Shown here one piece after another: positions 10,678 through 19,223 of a stretch of DNA of 64,000 nt. The DNA comes from Cupriavidus sp. 2SB (lineage in GTDB: Bacteria > Pseudomonadota > Gammaproteobacteria > Burkholderiales > Burkholderiaceae). Under the pieces are notes generated by a model, which searched no databases, was not told the origin of the DNA, and saw only the letters and a list, made by a program, of their open reading frames with translations. The stretch lies in assembly GCF_005503625.1 (NCBI RefSeq), contig NZ_SCMX01000028.1:1-64000 (forward strand). The letters are read 5' to 3'. Position 1 is the stretch's first letter. The number at the start of each line of letters is the position of its first letter. Position numbers and translations under genes: made by a program.

Positions 10678-10754
10678 GACGGGAGATACCTCTGAGTGTT
10701 CAATGCGAGCCAGTGAACACCTTTCGCTATCCCCCTGTCAATCCTTCAATCCGG

Positions 10755-12155
10755 TCAGGCCGCGTTGGACACCGGGAGGCCAGCGTGCTCGCCAAGGTCC
10801 CAGTAGAGTCCCGCCATCATCTGCAGGCCCTCGCGGGTCACACTCGTCAGCATATGCTCGTCCGGCCCGTGCTGCGCGCAAGCCGGGTAAGAGTGAGGTA
10901 CCCAGATAGTGGGAAGGCCGAGCACATCCGCAAAGACGTCATTCGGCAACGTGCCGGCCAGGTTCGGAAGAATCGCGGGCAACGTACCCGTGCTGGACTC
11001 AATCGAGCCAGCCACCCACTTCACCCACGGGTGTTCCACATCCAGCCGCGTAGCCGCACCGCTCATGGTCACCTTGATGGCAACCTCCGGGAAGCCGTTC
11101 GCATCGAGATGGCTGCGGAGAATCGCTTCGAGATCCTGCCACGGGGTGCCCACCACGAAGCGCAACTGGCAATGCGCTACCGCTGCGGAGGGAATCGCAT
11201 TGACGGGGCGTTGCGCGGAACCGGCACCCAATGCAAGCACTTCGATGGTGTTCCACGCCACCAGCCGCTCCGCAGGGGACAGATCGGGCTCGCCCCACCC
11301 AGGCGTGAATTCGGGGTCATCCTTGCCACCACCCAATTCGATGTCGGCCAGTGCCGCTTTGACGACGGAGGAAATAGCGGGCGGAAACAGTTCGGGGACC
11401 AGCATCTGCCCGCGTGCATCGACGATAGTCGACAGCGCGTTGGCGAGAATGGTCGCCGGGTTCGAAATCACACCACCCCAGTTGCCCGAGTGATACGCGC
11501 GCTCCCGCGCCTGAACGGTGAGACTGAAATTCACCATGCCACGCGAACCGAGGAACAGCGTCGGTCGATCTGCCCTGACACGCGGACCATCGCAACCGAT
11601 GAACAGATCCGCACGCAACTGCTCCGCATTGGCTTCGCAGAACTCGCGCAGTCCCGGCGAGCCGGCCTCCTCACCCATCTCCATCAGCACGATGACGTTG
11701 TAGCCAAGCTTGCCATCGCGCGCCGCCAGCGCGTATTCCAGCCCCGCAAGGTTGATGCTGTGCTGGCCCTTGTTGTCTGCGGTTCCGCGTCCGTACCATC
11801 GATCGCCATCGACCGCGAGCGTCCACGGACCAGCGCCCTTCCGCCAACCTGGTTCCTGACCGTTGACCACATCGCCATGGCCATAGGTCAGCACCGTGAG
11901 TTGCGCAGGATCTTCGATACGTCGCCCCACCAGCAAGGGGCCACCTTTGGGATCGGGGTTCGGCGAGACTTCCACCTCGAAACCCAGCCGCTGGAGCCAC
12001 GGCACGATCTCGGAGTCGAAGTAGTGTCCCAGCGTGGCAGGGTCGGCGCCCATGTCACTCTCGGAACGAATGGCGACGCGCCGCGAGAGGTCGGCAAAAA
12101 GCTGGCCGGATTCCAGATGGTTGACCGCGAATTCAAGGGCGGCAGAACGGGACAT
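10755..12155 (-). CDS. M20 family metallopeptidase / deacylase (ArgE/DapE/CPG2-like)
   Basis: A 466-residue zinc amidohydrolase. The metal-site motifs are in order: YGHGDVV (His93), GRGTADNKGQ (bridging Asp127) and MEMGEEAGSPG (Glu162 catalytic, Glu163 ligand). A dimerisation domain follows and a final PHSYPACAQHGPDEH carries the last ligand region. No signal peptide is seen, so it acts in the cytoplasm on an N-acyl amino acid, dipeptide or carbamoyl compound. CCGGAG precedes the start, 13 bases after the Bug receptor stop. The context suggests it releases a substrate that the operon's dehydrogenases then oxidise; that is inference. Confidence 0.9.
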   Translation of the reverse strand: MSRSAALEFAVNHLESGQLFADLSRRVAIRSESDMGADPATLGHYFDSEIVPWLQRLGFEVEVSPNPDPKGGPLLVGRRIEDPAQLTVLTYGHGDVVNGQEPGWRKGAGPWTLAVDGDRWYGRGTADNKGQHSINLAGLEYALAARDGKLGYNVIVLMEMGEEAGSPGLREFCEANAEQLRADLFIGCDGPRVRADRPTLFLGSRGMVNFSLTVQARERAYHSGNWGGVISNPATILANALSTIVDARGQMLVPELFPPAISSVVKAALADIELGGGKDDPEFTPGWGEPDLSPAERLVAWNTIEVLALGAGSAQRPVNAIPSAAVAHCQLRFVVGTPWQDLEAILRSHLDANGFPEVAIKVTMSGAATRLDVEHPWVKWVAGSIESSTGTLPAILPNLAGTLPNDVFADVLGLPTIWVPHSYPACAQHGPDEHMLTSVTREGLQMMAGLYWDLGEHAGLPVSNAA

Positions 12156-12168
12156 ATCGAACTCCGGA

Positions 12169-13143
12169 TCAGTCCTGCATCATGTTGTTGGCTTTCGCCA
12201 CGGGGGTCAGCGTCGCCGTATCCGCCTTGACGGATTCGGTGTACTTCGCCGGCGTGCCGTACTCCGGCTCGAAGCCCAGGTTCACCAGCTTCTCCTGCAA
12301 GCCAGGGTCCGCCATGGTCTTCGCCAGTTCCGTCACCAGCTTTTGTTTGACCGCAGCCGGGACACCCTTCGGTGCCACGATGGCGAACCACGAGTCCATG
12401 CGGAAACCGGGGAAACCGCTTTCTGCGATGGTCGGCACATTCGGCAGCATCGGATTGCGCTTGGGACCGGTGACAGCCAGCGCCCGGATCTTTCCGCTCT
12501 TCAAGGCGGCAACCGAGGCTGGCACCGCGTCGAAGCTCAACGGAATCTGCCCGCCCATGACGTCCGTCATCGCCGGCGCACTGCCCTTGTAGGGGACGTG
12601 AAGTACCTTCACACCCGCCGCATTCCACAGCATTTCACCGGCAAAATTCACCGTCGTACCCGTACCGTGCGAGCCATAGGAATAGGTGCCCGGCTTCGCC
12701 TTGATATCGGCCAGCAGTTGCGGCAGCGTCTGCGCTGCCACGCCATTGTTGGCCAGCAGTACCAGCGAATTGCTTCCCAGCACGCCGATGGGATCGAAGC
12801 TCGTGTCCGCGTTGTAGTTCAGCTTGCGATAGATGATGGGGTTCACCACAAAGGTGGTGGATGTTCCCAGCAGCAGCGTGTAGCCATCTGCAGGCGAGCG
12901 CGCCACGCCCTCTGCGCCAACAATCGTGGCCGCACCTGGCTTGTAGTCGATGACCACCTGCTGCTTGAGGCGCTCGCTCAGTTGCACCGAAACCAGTCGG
13001 GCGACGGAGTCGACACTACCGCCCGGAGGAAAGGGCACCACCAGGCGAATGGGGCGATCTGGAAACTCCGCCAGCGCAGCGCCGCTCGACAGCATCGCGA
13101 TGGAAAGGCCAACACAGGAAACGAGAATCCGCGGGAACGACAT
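12169..13143 (-). CDS. Bug/TctC family periplasmic solute-binding receptor
   Basis: The 324-residue protein has a signal peptide (IAMLSSGAALA) followed by the family hallmark FPDRPIRLVVPFPPGGSVD, and later YKPGAATIVGAEGVA and PYKGSAPAMTDVMGGQI. These are features of the Bug receptors of beta-proteobacteria, which bind carboxylates, amino acids or other small anions in the periplasm, sometimes with TctAB partners. No TctAB genes are in the window, so it is an orphan receptor, common in this group. GGAGTGAAAG precedes the ATG. It probably binds the substrate of the surrounding operon. Confidence 0.92.
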   Translation of the reverse strand: MSFPRILVSCVGLSIAMLSSGAALAEFPDRPIRLVVPFPPGGSVDSVARLVSVQLSERLKQQVVIDYKPGAATIVGAEGVARSPADGYTLLLGTSTTFVVNPIIYRKLNYNADTSFDPIGVLGSNSLVLLANNGVAAQTLPQLLADIKAKPGTYSYGSHGTGTTVNFAGEMLWNAAGVKVLHVPYKGSAPAMTDVMGGQIPLSFDAVPASVAALKSGKIRALAVTGPKRNPMLPNVPTIAESGFPGFRMDSWFAIVAPKGVPAAVKQKLVTELAKTMADPGLQEKLVNLGFEPEYGTPAKYTESVKADTATLTPVAKANNMMQD

Positions 13144-13320
13144 CTTTCACTCCAATTTCAGTGGGATGGTGCTTGCATACGAGCTTCAGGGTTCTCCGGC
13201 TGGCTGAACCAGGCGGTGGTTGGCGGGAAGAGACGATTGGGAATCGACGCCGCACCTCCGGGTGGTTTCCACCTCTATACAGGTACGGCGCTCAAACAAA
13301 AAAGCAAGTTTCGGGCGCGG

Positions 13321-14214
13321 TCAGACCTTGGCAGGTGACTTGTCGCGTTCAAAGTTGACGATACGGTTGAAGTCTTCGCCATCGGCCAGCGCCGAGGCAC
13401 TCGACTTCCAGATGTCTCCGATGACCGACACCGTCGGCAGGCTCAGGCCCAGGGCATCACCCAGCGACACGGCAAGATTCACGTCCTTGCGCATCAATTG
13501 CATCGTGAAGCCGGAGCTGTATGTGTTGTTCAGGATGCGCGTCGGATAGTTGAACAGCGTCACACCGCTGCGACCCGATCCCGCATTGACGGCCTCGATC
13601 AATTGTTCCGTCGAGATCCCCGCCGCGTTGGCCAGGCGAAAAGCTTCGCTGGCCGTGACCAGGTGCGAGGCTGTCAGCAGGTTGTTGATGAGCTTGGCAA
13701 CGTGACCCGCGCTGACATCGCCGATATGAAAACGCTTGGTGCCCAGCGCCGACAGGATCGGATTGGCATAGGCCACGTCCTCTTCCGAACCGCCGATGAA
13801 CATGGTCAGTTCGCCCTTCATTGCGCCCGTCGGACCGCCGCTGACCGGTGCGTCGACAAAGCGCAGGCCCTTCTCTTTCAGCACAGCAGCCAGTTCACGC
13901 GTGATTTGCGGATCGGCCGTCGTCGTATCGATCAGCAGCGTTCCCGACGCAGCATTGGCGAGCAGGCCGTCTGCGCCTTCCAGCACCGCGCGAACGATGG
14001 CCGAGGTCGGCAGCGAGAGCACGATGGCCGAGCAAGCGCGCGCCAGTTCCGGCAGGCTCGATGCCAGCGGAATGCCAGCCTCGCGTGCGACAGCAGCAAC
14101 CTGCTCCGACTTGTCCAGGCCCAGCACTGCGTAGCCCGAACGTTGCAGCGTCAGGGCCATGCCACGGCCCATATTGCCCAGGCCAATCACGCCAACAGTC
14201 TTGAAGTTTTCCAT
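13321..14214 (-). CDS. NAD(P)-dependent oxidoreductase, 3-hydroxyisobutyrate dehydrogenase family
   Basis: A 297-residue beta-hydroxyacid dehydrogenase. The Rossmann motif GLGNMGRGMA is at residues 11-20, the substrate-site DAPVSGGPTGA at 121-131 and the catalytic lysine Lys174 in GHVAKLINN. Members oxidise 3-hydroxyisobutyrate, tartronate semialdehyde, 6-phosphogluconate-like acids or related compounds. It lies between the aldehyde dehydrogenase and the Bug receptor on the same strand. Pairing with an aldehyde dehydrogenase would fit successive oxidation of a hydroxy acid, but the substrate is not determined by these motifs. Confidence 0.9.
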   Translation of the reverse strand: MENFKTVGVIGLGNMGRGMALTLQRSGYAVLGLDKSEQVAAVAREAGIPLASSLPELARACSAIVLSLPTSAIVRAVLEGADGLLANAASGTLLIDTTTADPQITRELAAVLKEKGLRFVDAPVSGGPTGAMKGELTMFIGGSEEDVAYANPILSALGTKRFHIGDVSAGHVAKLINNLLTASHLVTASEAFRLANAAGISTEQLIEAVNAGSGRSGVTLFNYPTRILNNTYSSGFTMQLMRKDVNLAVSLGDALGLSLPTVSVIGDIWKSSASALADGEDFNRIVNFERDKSPAKV

Positions 14215-14256
14215 GTTGAAACCTGAAGGAAGAATGAAAGAAGGAAGGGTCTGCGT

Positions 14257-15750
14257 TCAGCAGCCTTCGGCAATCGGCACCCAGACGCTTTTCGTCCGGG
14301 TGTATTCATGGAGGCATTCGGCGCCGCTGGAGCGGCCATAACCGCTGCTGTCGTTGCCACCGAATGGCGTGGCGACATGCATGTCGCGGTACATGTTGAT
14401 CCACAGAAGGCCCGCATTCACTTTGGCGACCACGCGATGGGCGCGCGCCACATCGCGCGTCCAGACGGCGCCGGCCAGCGCGAACTCGCTGTCGTTGGCG
14501 ATGGCCACCGCTTCCGCTTCCGTATCGAAAGGAATCGCCACCACCACGGGTCCGAAGACTTCTTCGCGCGCAATCCGCATGTCGTTGCTCACATGCTTGA
14601 ACACCGTGGGCTTCACGTAGAAACCGTTGCCCGTGGCTTCGCTCACACCGCCGGTCACCAGTTCTGCCCCTTCGTCCAGGCCGATTTGGACCATGCGATT
14701 GATGCGCTCGAACTGCGCGCGATTGTTGATGGGGCCGCCTTCCACGGACTCATCCAACGGATGGCCAATGCGATAGTCGGCGATTGCCTTGCCGACTGCC
14801 GCGACGAACTCGTCGTAGATGCCGCGCTGCACGAGCAGGCGCGAGCCTGCGGCACAGTTCTGACCGGTATTGGCGCATGCTGCCGTGACGGCGGCGCGAG
14901 CAGCCTGCGCTAGATCTGCGTCGTCAAACACGATATTGGCCGATTTGCCGCCCAGCTCCAGCAAACACGAAATCGGGCGCTGTGCGGCAGCTGCGTTCAC
15001 TGCACGCCCGGTCTGCGTCGAGCCGACAAAGACGACCTTCTTCACCAGCGGATTCGAGATGGCCGCATCGCCGATTGTCTTGCCGAGGCCATTGATGACG
15101 TTCAGCGTGCCCGAAGGCATGCCCGCCTCGCGAGCCAGCCTGGCCATGGCCAGTGCGGTCAGCGGTGTGAGTTCCGATGGCTTGAGCAGTACGCTGTTGC
15201 CCATGGCGAGCGCTGGCGCGACATTCCATGCAGCGAGGTAAATCGGCGAATTCCATGGGGTGATCGTCAGCACCACGCCCAGCGGCTCCCGTAACGTGTA
15301 GTTCAGTTGTCCGCCAGGTACGGGAATCACGTTACCCAGGAACTTGTCGGTCCAGCCGGCGTAGTAGCGGAAGATCTCGGCCACCGCTGCCACCTGTGCA
15401 CGTGCTGCCTTGATGGCCTTGCCACTGGTAATCGCTTCGAGGCGGGCCAACGGCTCGGCATCGCGCTGGATCAGCTTGCCCAGTTGCGCCATGACTTCGC
15501 CCCGGCGTTGCGCAGAGAATGCGGCCCATTGCTTCTGGCCGGCGTGGCAACTGCGAACTGCGGCGCTCACCACGTCTGCGTTGGCATCGGCGAACACGAG
15601 CAGGGTCTGCTCGCTGGCCGGGTCAGTCAACGACAGTGTTGCGCCATCGCCGGACACCATCTCTCCGGCAATGTAGGAGCCAATCGCATCAGCCCCGATC
15701 AGCGACAGCACCAGCGCGTTGAATTCCGACGAAGCGTTTTGCATGCTCAT
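14257..15750 (-). CDS. NAD(P)-dependent aldehyde dehydrogenase
   Basis: From ATG 15750 the protein has 497 residues, the usual size. Catalytic and cofactor motifs are complete: TPWNSP (Asn167), LLKPSELTPL (Lys190), the glycine motif FVGSTQTGRA, LELGGKSANIVF (general base Glu265) and GQNCAAGSR (nucleophile Cys299). A longer frame upstream of 15750 has no family-like sequence, and an AAGG element sits just before the chosen ATG. It is the first gene of the minus-strand operon. Likely substrate: an aldehyde made or handled by the neighbouring hydroxyacid dehydrogenase; not assignable to betaine, succinate-semialdehyde or other subfamilies from motifs alone. Confidence 0.92.
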   Translation of the reverse strand: MSMQNASSEFNALVLSLIGADAIGSYIAGEMVSGDGATLSLTDPASEQTLLVFADANADVVSAAVRSCHAGQKQWAAFSAQRRGEVMAQLGKLIQRDAEPLARLEAITSGKAIKAARAQVAAVAEIFRYYAGWTDKFLGNVIPVPGGQLNYTLREPLGVVLTITPWNSPIYLAAWNVAPALAMGNSVLLKPSELTPLTALAMARLAREAGMPSGTLNVINGLGKTIGDAAISNPLVKKVVFVGSTQTGRAVNAAAAQRPISCLLELGGKSANIVFDDADLAQAARAAVTAACANTGQNCAAGSRLLVQRGIYDEFVAAVGKAIADYRIGHPLDESVEGGPINNRAQFERINRMVQIGLDEGAELVTGGVSEATGNGFYVKPTVFKHVSNDMRIAREEVFGPVVVAIPFDTEAEAVAIANDSEFALAGAVWTRDVARAHRVVAKVNAGLLWINMYRDMHVATPFGGNDSSGYGRSSGAECLHEYTRTKSVWVPIAEGC

Positions 15751-15841
15751 GACCTTGCGAGGAAGGCAGCCGGTCAGTCCGGCCCGCCAATGTGAAGCCA
15801 GTCTATGAGCGGAACCGGACCTCGCAAAAGATGCGAACGCT

Positions 15842-15913
15842 GTTCTCGTGTTCACTTCTTGTTCTCACCGGGGTTGTCCCTACCCGGCAATCACTTTTGG
15901 TGAACATGAGAAC
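15842..15913. promoter_or_regulatory. Inverted repeat in the divergent aldehyde dehydrogenase / CMD-like promoter region
   Basis: GTTCTCGTGTTCAC (15842-15855) and GTGAACATGAGAAC (15900-15913) form 14-base inverted arms that match at 13 positions, 44 bases apart. A further GTTCTCACC lies at 15861. The region separates the minus-strand catabolic operon from the plus-strand CMD-like gene, so it is a good place for an operator shared by both. Which regulator binds is unknown. Confidence 0.45.
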
Positions 15914-16011
15914 TACGCAGGCATCTTTCCTTCTCCTGCGCACCGCTCCAGACTTTGCTGCATCGGCTGGCAACCGCCACCGGAATCCTTCAAACGCAAA
16001 GGGAGCGAAGC

Positions 16012-16392
16012 ATGAGCCAGGAACTGTTCGACAAGGGTGAGCAGATTCGCCGCGAAGTACTGGGCGAGGAATACGTTGCGGCGTCGACCAAGGGCACCGA
16101 CGCCTTCAGCGAACCCATGCGCGAATTCGCGATCAAGAACCTGTGGGGCGACATCTGGAACCGCCCCGGCCTGGACCGCCGCGCCCGCAGCATCGGCGTG
16201 CTGTCGATCCTGACCGCGCAGGGCCGCACCGGCGAACTGAAGACCCATATCCGGGCGGCGCTGAACAACGGCGTCACGCGCGCAGAAATCGGCGAGGTGT
16301 TCCTGCAGGCATCGATGTACTGCGGCATCCCCGCAGGGAGCGAAGCCACGCGCGTGGCGAAGCTGCTGTTTGCGGAGATGGATGCGGGTTGA
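16012..16392 (+). CDS. Carboxymuconolactone decarboxylase-like protein (PcaC/AhpD superfamily)
   Basis: A 126-residue all-helical protein resembling 4-carboxymuconolactone decarboxylase: LFDKGEQIRREVLGEEYV at the start, then WNRPGLDRRARSIGVLSI and HIRAALNNGVTRAEIGEVFLQ. The AhpD-type CxxC pair is absent, since only one cysteine (MYCGIPAG) is near that position. A decarboxylase-like role therefore fits better than a peroxidase. GGAGCGAAGC precedes the ATG. No other beta-ketoadipate pathway gene is present and the gene is divergent from a catabolic operon, so it may act on another lactone or dicarboxylate. The pcaC symbol is not justified. Confidence 0.85.
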   Translation: MSQELFDKGEQIRREVLGEEYVAASTKGTDAFSEPMREFAIKNLWGDIWNRPGLDRRARSIGVLSILTAQGRTGELKTHIRAALNNGVTRAEIGEVFLQASMYCGIPAGSEATRVAKLLFAEMDAG

Positions 16393-16513
16393 GGGATGGG
16401 TTGCTTGACCCGAGTGCGCGCGGCACGCTGACGCGGCGGGGGAAGAAAAGAAAGAAAAGAAGCCCCAGCCGCCACTGTCCACCCACACGAACAATCAATT
16501 AGCAATCTAATCA

Positions 16514-16543
16514 TTGCATTCCATAACAACTTAGAGGTACGAT
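16514..16543 (+). promoter_or_regulatory. Possible sigma-70 promoter for the gluconate-type dehydrogenase operon
   Basis: TTGCAT (16514-16519), an 18-base spacer and TACGAT (16538-16543) lie in a locally AT-richer stretch about 100 bases before the first gene of the operon. The match is moderate. Confidence 0.3.
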
Positions 16544-16641
16544 GACCGACCTTTTCCAGCGTGAGACGGATCCGGGGTAGGCGCGACGCCTGCCAATCAG
16601 AGATTCGCGTGGGGACGACGCCTGATAACAACGGACCTCAC

Positions 16642-17349
16642 ATGTCTACGCCCCCGTTCTCACGTCGCAACTTTCTCAAGGCAACCGCAGTTGCCGTGCC
16701 CGTCGCGGCCATTCCGCTTCACGAACTTCGCGCCAAGGGCCTGGAGGACGTGCATCTGCAGCACTACCAGCCCGTCTTCTTCAGCGCGCCCGAGTGGCAG
16801 TTCATCCTGGCCGCGTGCGACCGGCTGATTCCGGCCGAGGGCAAGGGTCCTGGCGCGCTGGAGACCAACGTCCCCGTCTTCATCGATCAGCAGCTCAAGG
16901 GCGGGCTTGGCAACGACATCTATCTGCAGGGCCCGCACAACATCACTGCGCCGAAGACGCTGGGTTTCCAGTTGCCGTACGCGCCGCAGGATGTGTATCG
17001 GCGCGGCATCGCGCTGGTGCAACAGGCCGCCAACGCGCGCCACGCAAAGCCGTTCCAGCAGCTTTCCGCCCAGGAGCAGGACGCCCTGCTGACGGCGCTG
17101 CAGAAGGACACCGTGGACTTTGCCGCGCTCGGCGAGCCCGCGTTGAAGGCTTCGCAGTTTTTCTCGCAACTGCTGGGCGACACCAAGAACGGCTATCTGG
17201 CCGATCCGATGTACGGTGGCAACAAGGACATGAAAGCCTGGGTCGCCATCGGCTTCCCCGGTGCGCGCGCGCAGTACATCGAATGGGTGGACCAGCACAA
17301 CGTGCCCTACCCGCTCGGCCCCGTCAGCGTGAGCGGCAAGCGCGCCTGA
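16642..17349 (+). CDS. Gluconate 2-dehydrogenase-type small (gamma) subunit, Tat-exported
   Basis: A 235-residue protein with a twin-arginine signal (SRRNFLKATAVAVPVAAIP) and the subunit-3 fold features FSAPEWQFILAACDRLIPAE and VPVFIDQQLKGGLG. This subunit normally escorts the FAD subunit through the Tat system and stabilises it in the periplasm. It is the first of three genes encoding a membrane-bound FAD/cytochrome dehydrogenase (next: 17443, 19224). The upstream in-frame ATG at 16561 adds no signal-peptide sequence, so 16642 is the start. Confidence 0.9.
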   Translation: MSTPPFSRRNFLKATAVAVPVAAIPLHELRAKGLEDVHLQHYQPVFFSAPEWQFILAACDRLIPAEGKGPGALETNVPVFIDQQLKGGLGNDIYLQGPHNITAPKTLGFQLPYAPQDVYRRGIALVQQAANARHAKPFQQLSAQEQDALLTALQKDTVDFAALGEPALKASQFFSQLLGDTKNGYLADPMYGGNKDMKAWVAIGFPGARAQYIEWVDQHNVPYPLGPVSVSGKRA

Positions 17350-17442
17350 GCGGCGCTTCTTCCTTTTTCGAATTTCAGGCGTGACGCGCGCCGTGCGACC
17401 TATCGCGCGGCTGGCCACTTCACGCCCACGACAAGCACACAC

Positions 17443-19212
17443 ATGCCCCAGATCACCAACGACGACGTCGATGTCGTCATCGTCGGCCTTGGATGGGCCG
17501 GATCGCTGATGGCCATCGAACTGGCCCAGGCCGGTCTCAAGGTGCGCGCGCTCGAACGCGGCCCGGATCGGCCGCCCGAGGATTTTGCGTATCCGAAGCC
17601 CGCCGACCAGTACGGCTATGCCACGCGCAACAAGGTCTTTGCCACGCCGCGAGATGCCGCGCTGACCGTACGCTACAAGCAGGATGAAACCGCGCTGCCC
17701 ACGCGCAAGTGGGGCGCCTTTGCACCCGGCACGGGCGTCGGCGGCTCCGGCCTGCACTGGACCGGCGTGCTGATTCGTCCCACGCCCACCGATATCAAGC
17801 TCAAGACCTACGCGGACAAGGCGTACAAGCGCGGCACGCTCGATGCGGACATGCGCATCAAGGACTTCCCGTTCACATGGGACGAGATCGAGCCGTACTA
17901 CGATTTCTTCGACAAGGTCTGCGGTCTCTCCGGCAACACCGGCAACCTGCGCGGCCAGGTGCAGCCCGGTGGCGATCCGTTCGAAGGTCCGCGCTCGAAT
18001 CCGTATCCGCTGCCTGCGTTGCAGGACACGCTGAACTGCTCGATGTTCGCCGACACTGCGCGGAAGATGGGCTATCACCCGTTCCCGAATCCGTCGGCCA
18101 ATGTGTCGCAGGCATGGACGAATCCGTACGGCGCGCAGTTGGCACCGTGCAACTACTGCGGATACTGCAGCAAGTACCCGTGCCTGAACTACTCGAAGGC
18201 ATCGCCGCAAACGACCATTCTCGATGTGGTCAAGCGCATGCCGAACTTCTCGTATCGCGTGAATGCGAACGTGATTCGCGTGGATCTGCACAAGGATCGC
18301 AAGACCGCGCGCGGCGTGACCTATATCGACGCGCAAGGCAAAGAGGTGTTCCAGCCCGCGAAGATCGTGGTGCTGTCGAGTTTCCAGTTCGCCAACGTGC
18401 GATTGATGCTGCTGTCGGGCATCGGCAAGCCGTACGATCCGATCTCCGAGACCGGCACCGTGGGCCGCAACTATGCGTTCCTGAGCAATGGTGGCGCCAC
18501 GCTGTTCTTCAAGGACAAGCACTTCAACCCGTTTGCCACGGCTGGCGCCACGGGTGAAATGTTCAACGACATCTCGCCGGGCAACTTCGATGGTCCGTCG
18601 CTGGGCTTTATCGGCGGCGCCAAGATCCATAGCTCGCAGGCAACCGGTGCGCCCATCGGCACCGCGCTGCCGCCCGGCACGCCAAGCTGGGGCAAGGGCT
18701 GGAAGGAAGGCATGGTGGACTGGTACGGTCGCTCGATGAAGATCAGCATCACCACCACGTGCATGTCGTATCGCGGCCACTACCTCGATCTCGATCCGCG
18801 CTACAAGGACCCGTGGGGCCAGCCGCTGCTGCGCATGACGTTCGACTGGCGCGAGAACGAGTTGAAGCTGCAACGCTACCTGCGCGAGATCGTGCTGAAG
18901 ATCTCGAAGGAGATGAAGCCCGATGCGATGTCCGAGAGCTTCCTCGCGCTCGATTCGCACTGGGACATCACCAAGTACGTGTCCACCCACAACGTGGGCG
19001 GCGCGATCATGGGTACGTCGCCGCGTGACTCCGCGCTGAACCGCTACCTGCAATCGTGGGACGTGCACAACGTGTTCGTGCCGGGCGGCAACGCGTTCCC
19101 CCAGAACTTCCAGGCCAATCCCACCGCCACCATCGGCGCCATCACGCTGATGGCCGCGGACGCCATCAAGAAGCAGTACCTCAAGAACCCGGGACCGCTG
19201 GTGCAAGCCTGA
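17443..19212 (+). CDS. FAD-dependent GMC-type dehydrogenase large subunit (gluconate dehydrogenase-like)
   Basis: The 589-residue catalytic subunit starts with an FAD Rossmann motif (VIVGLGWAGSLMAIELAQAG). GVGGSGLHWTGVL and, near the C-terminus, THNVGGAIMGTSP and VPGGNAFPQNFQANPTATIGA are typical of the gluconate/sorbitol/glucose FAD dehydrogenases. A cysteine cluster CNYCGYCSKYPC sits mid-protein and could bind an iron-sulfur centre, as in FAD-glucose dehydrogenase. It has no signal of its own, consistent with export together with the Tat subunit at 16642. The sugar or sugar-acid oxidised (gluconate, 2-ketogluconate, glucose or a polyol) is not certain. Confidence 0.92.
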   Translation: MPQITNDDVDVVIVGLGWAGSLMAIELAQAGLKVRALERGPDRPPEDFAYPKPADQYGYATRNKVFATPRDAALTVRYKQDETALPTRKWGAFAPGTGVGGSGLHWTGVLIRPTPTDIKLKTYADKAYKRGTLDADMRIKDFPFTWDEIEPYYDFFDKVCGLSGNTGNLRGQVQPGGDPFEGPRSNPYPLPALQDTLNCSMFADTARKMGYHPFPNPSANVSQAWTNPYGAQLAPCNYCGYCSKYPCLNYSKASPQTTILDVVKRMPNFSYRVNANVIRVDLHKDRKTARGVTYIDAQGKEVFQPAKIVVLSSFQFANVRLMLLSGIGKPYDPISETGTVGRNYAFLSNGGATLFFKDKHFNPFATAGATGEMFNDISPGNFDGPSLGFIGGAKIHSSQATGAPIGTALPPGTPSWGKGWKEGMVDWYGRSMKISITTTCMSYRGHYLDLDPRYKDPWGQPLLRMTFDWRENELKLQRYLREIVLKISKEMKPDAMSESFLALDSHWDITKYVSTHNVGGAIMGTSPRDSALNRYLQSWDVHNVFVPGGNAFPQNFQANPTATIGAITLMAADAIKKQYLKNPGPLVQA

Positions 19213-19223
19213 TCACGACGACC

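Noticed and set aside
16012-16392. AhpD-type alkyl hydroperoxidase
   Set aside because: The CxxC pair required for that activity is absent.
16660-19206. Long open frame (about 848 codons) antisense to the dehydrogenase operon
   Set aside because: It is the reverse-strand image of high-GC genes; its protein is His/Arg-rich without family motifs, while the plus strand has clear FAD and Tat motifs.
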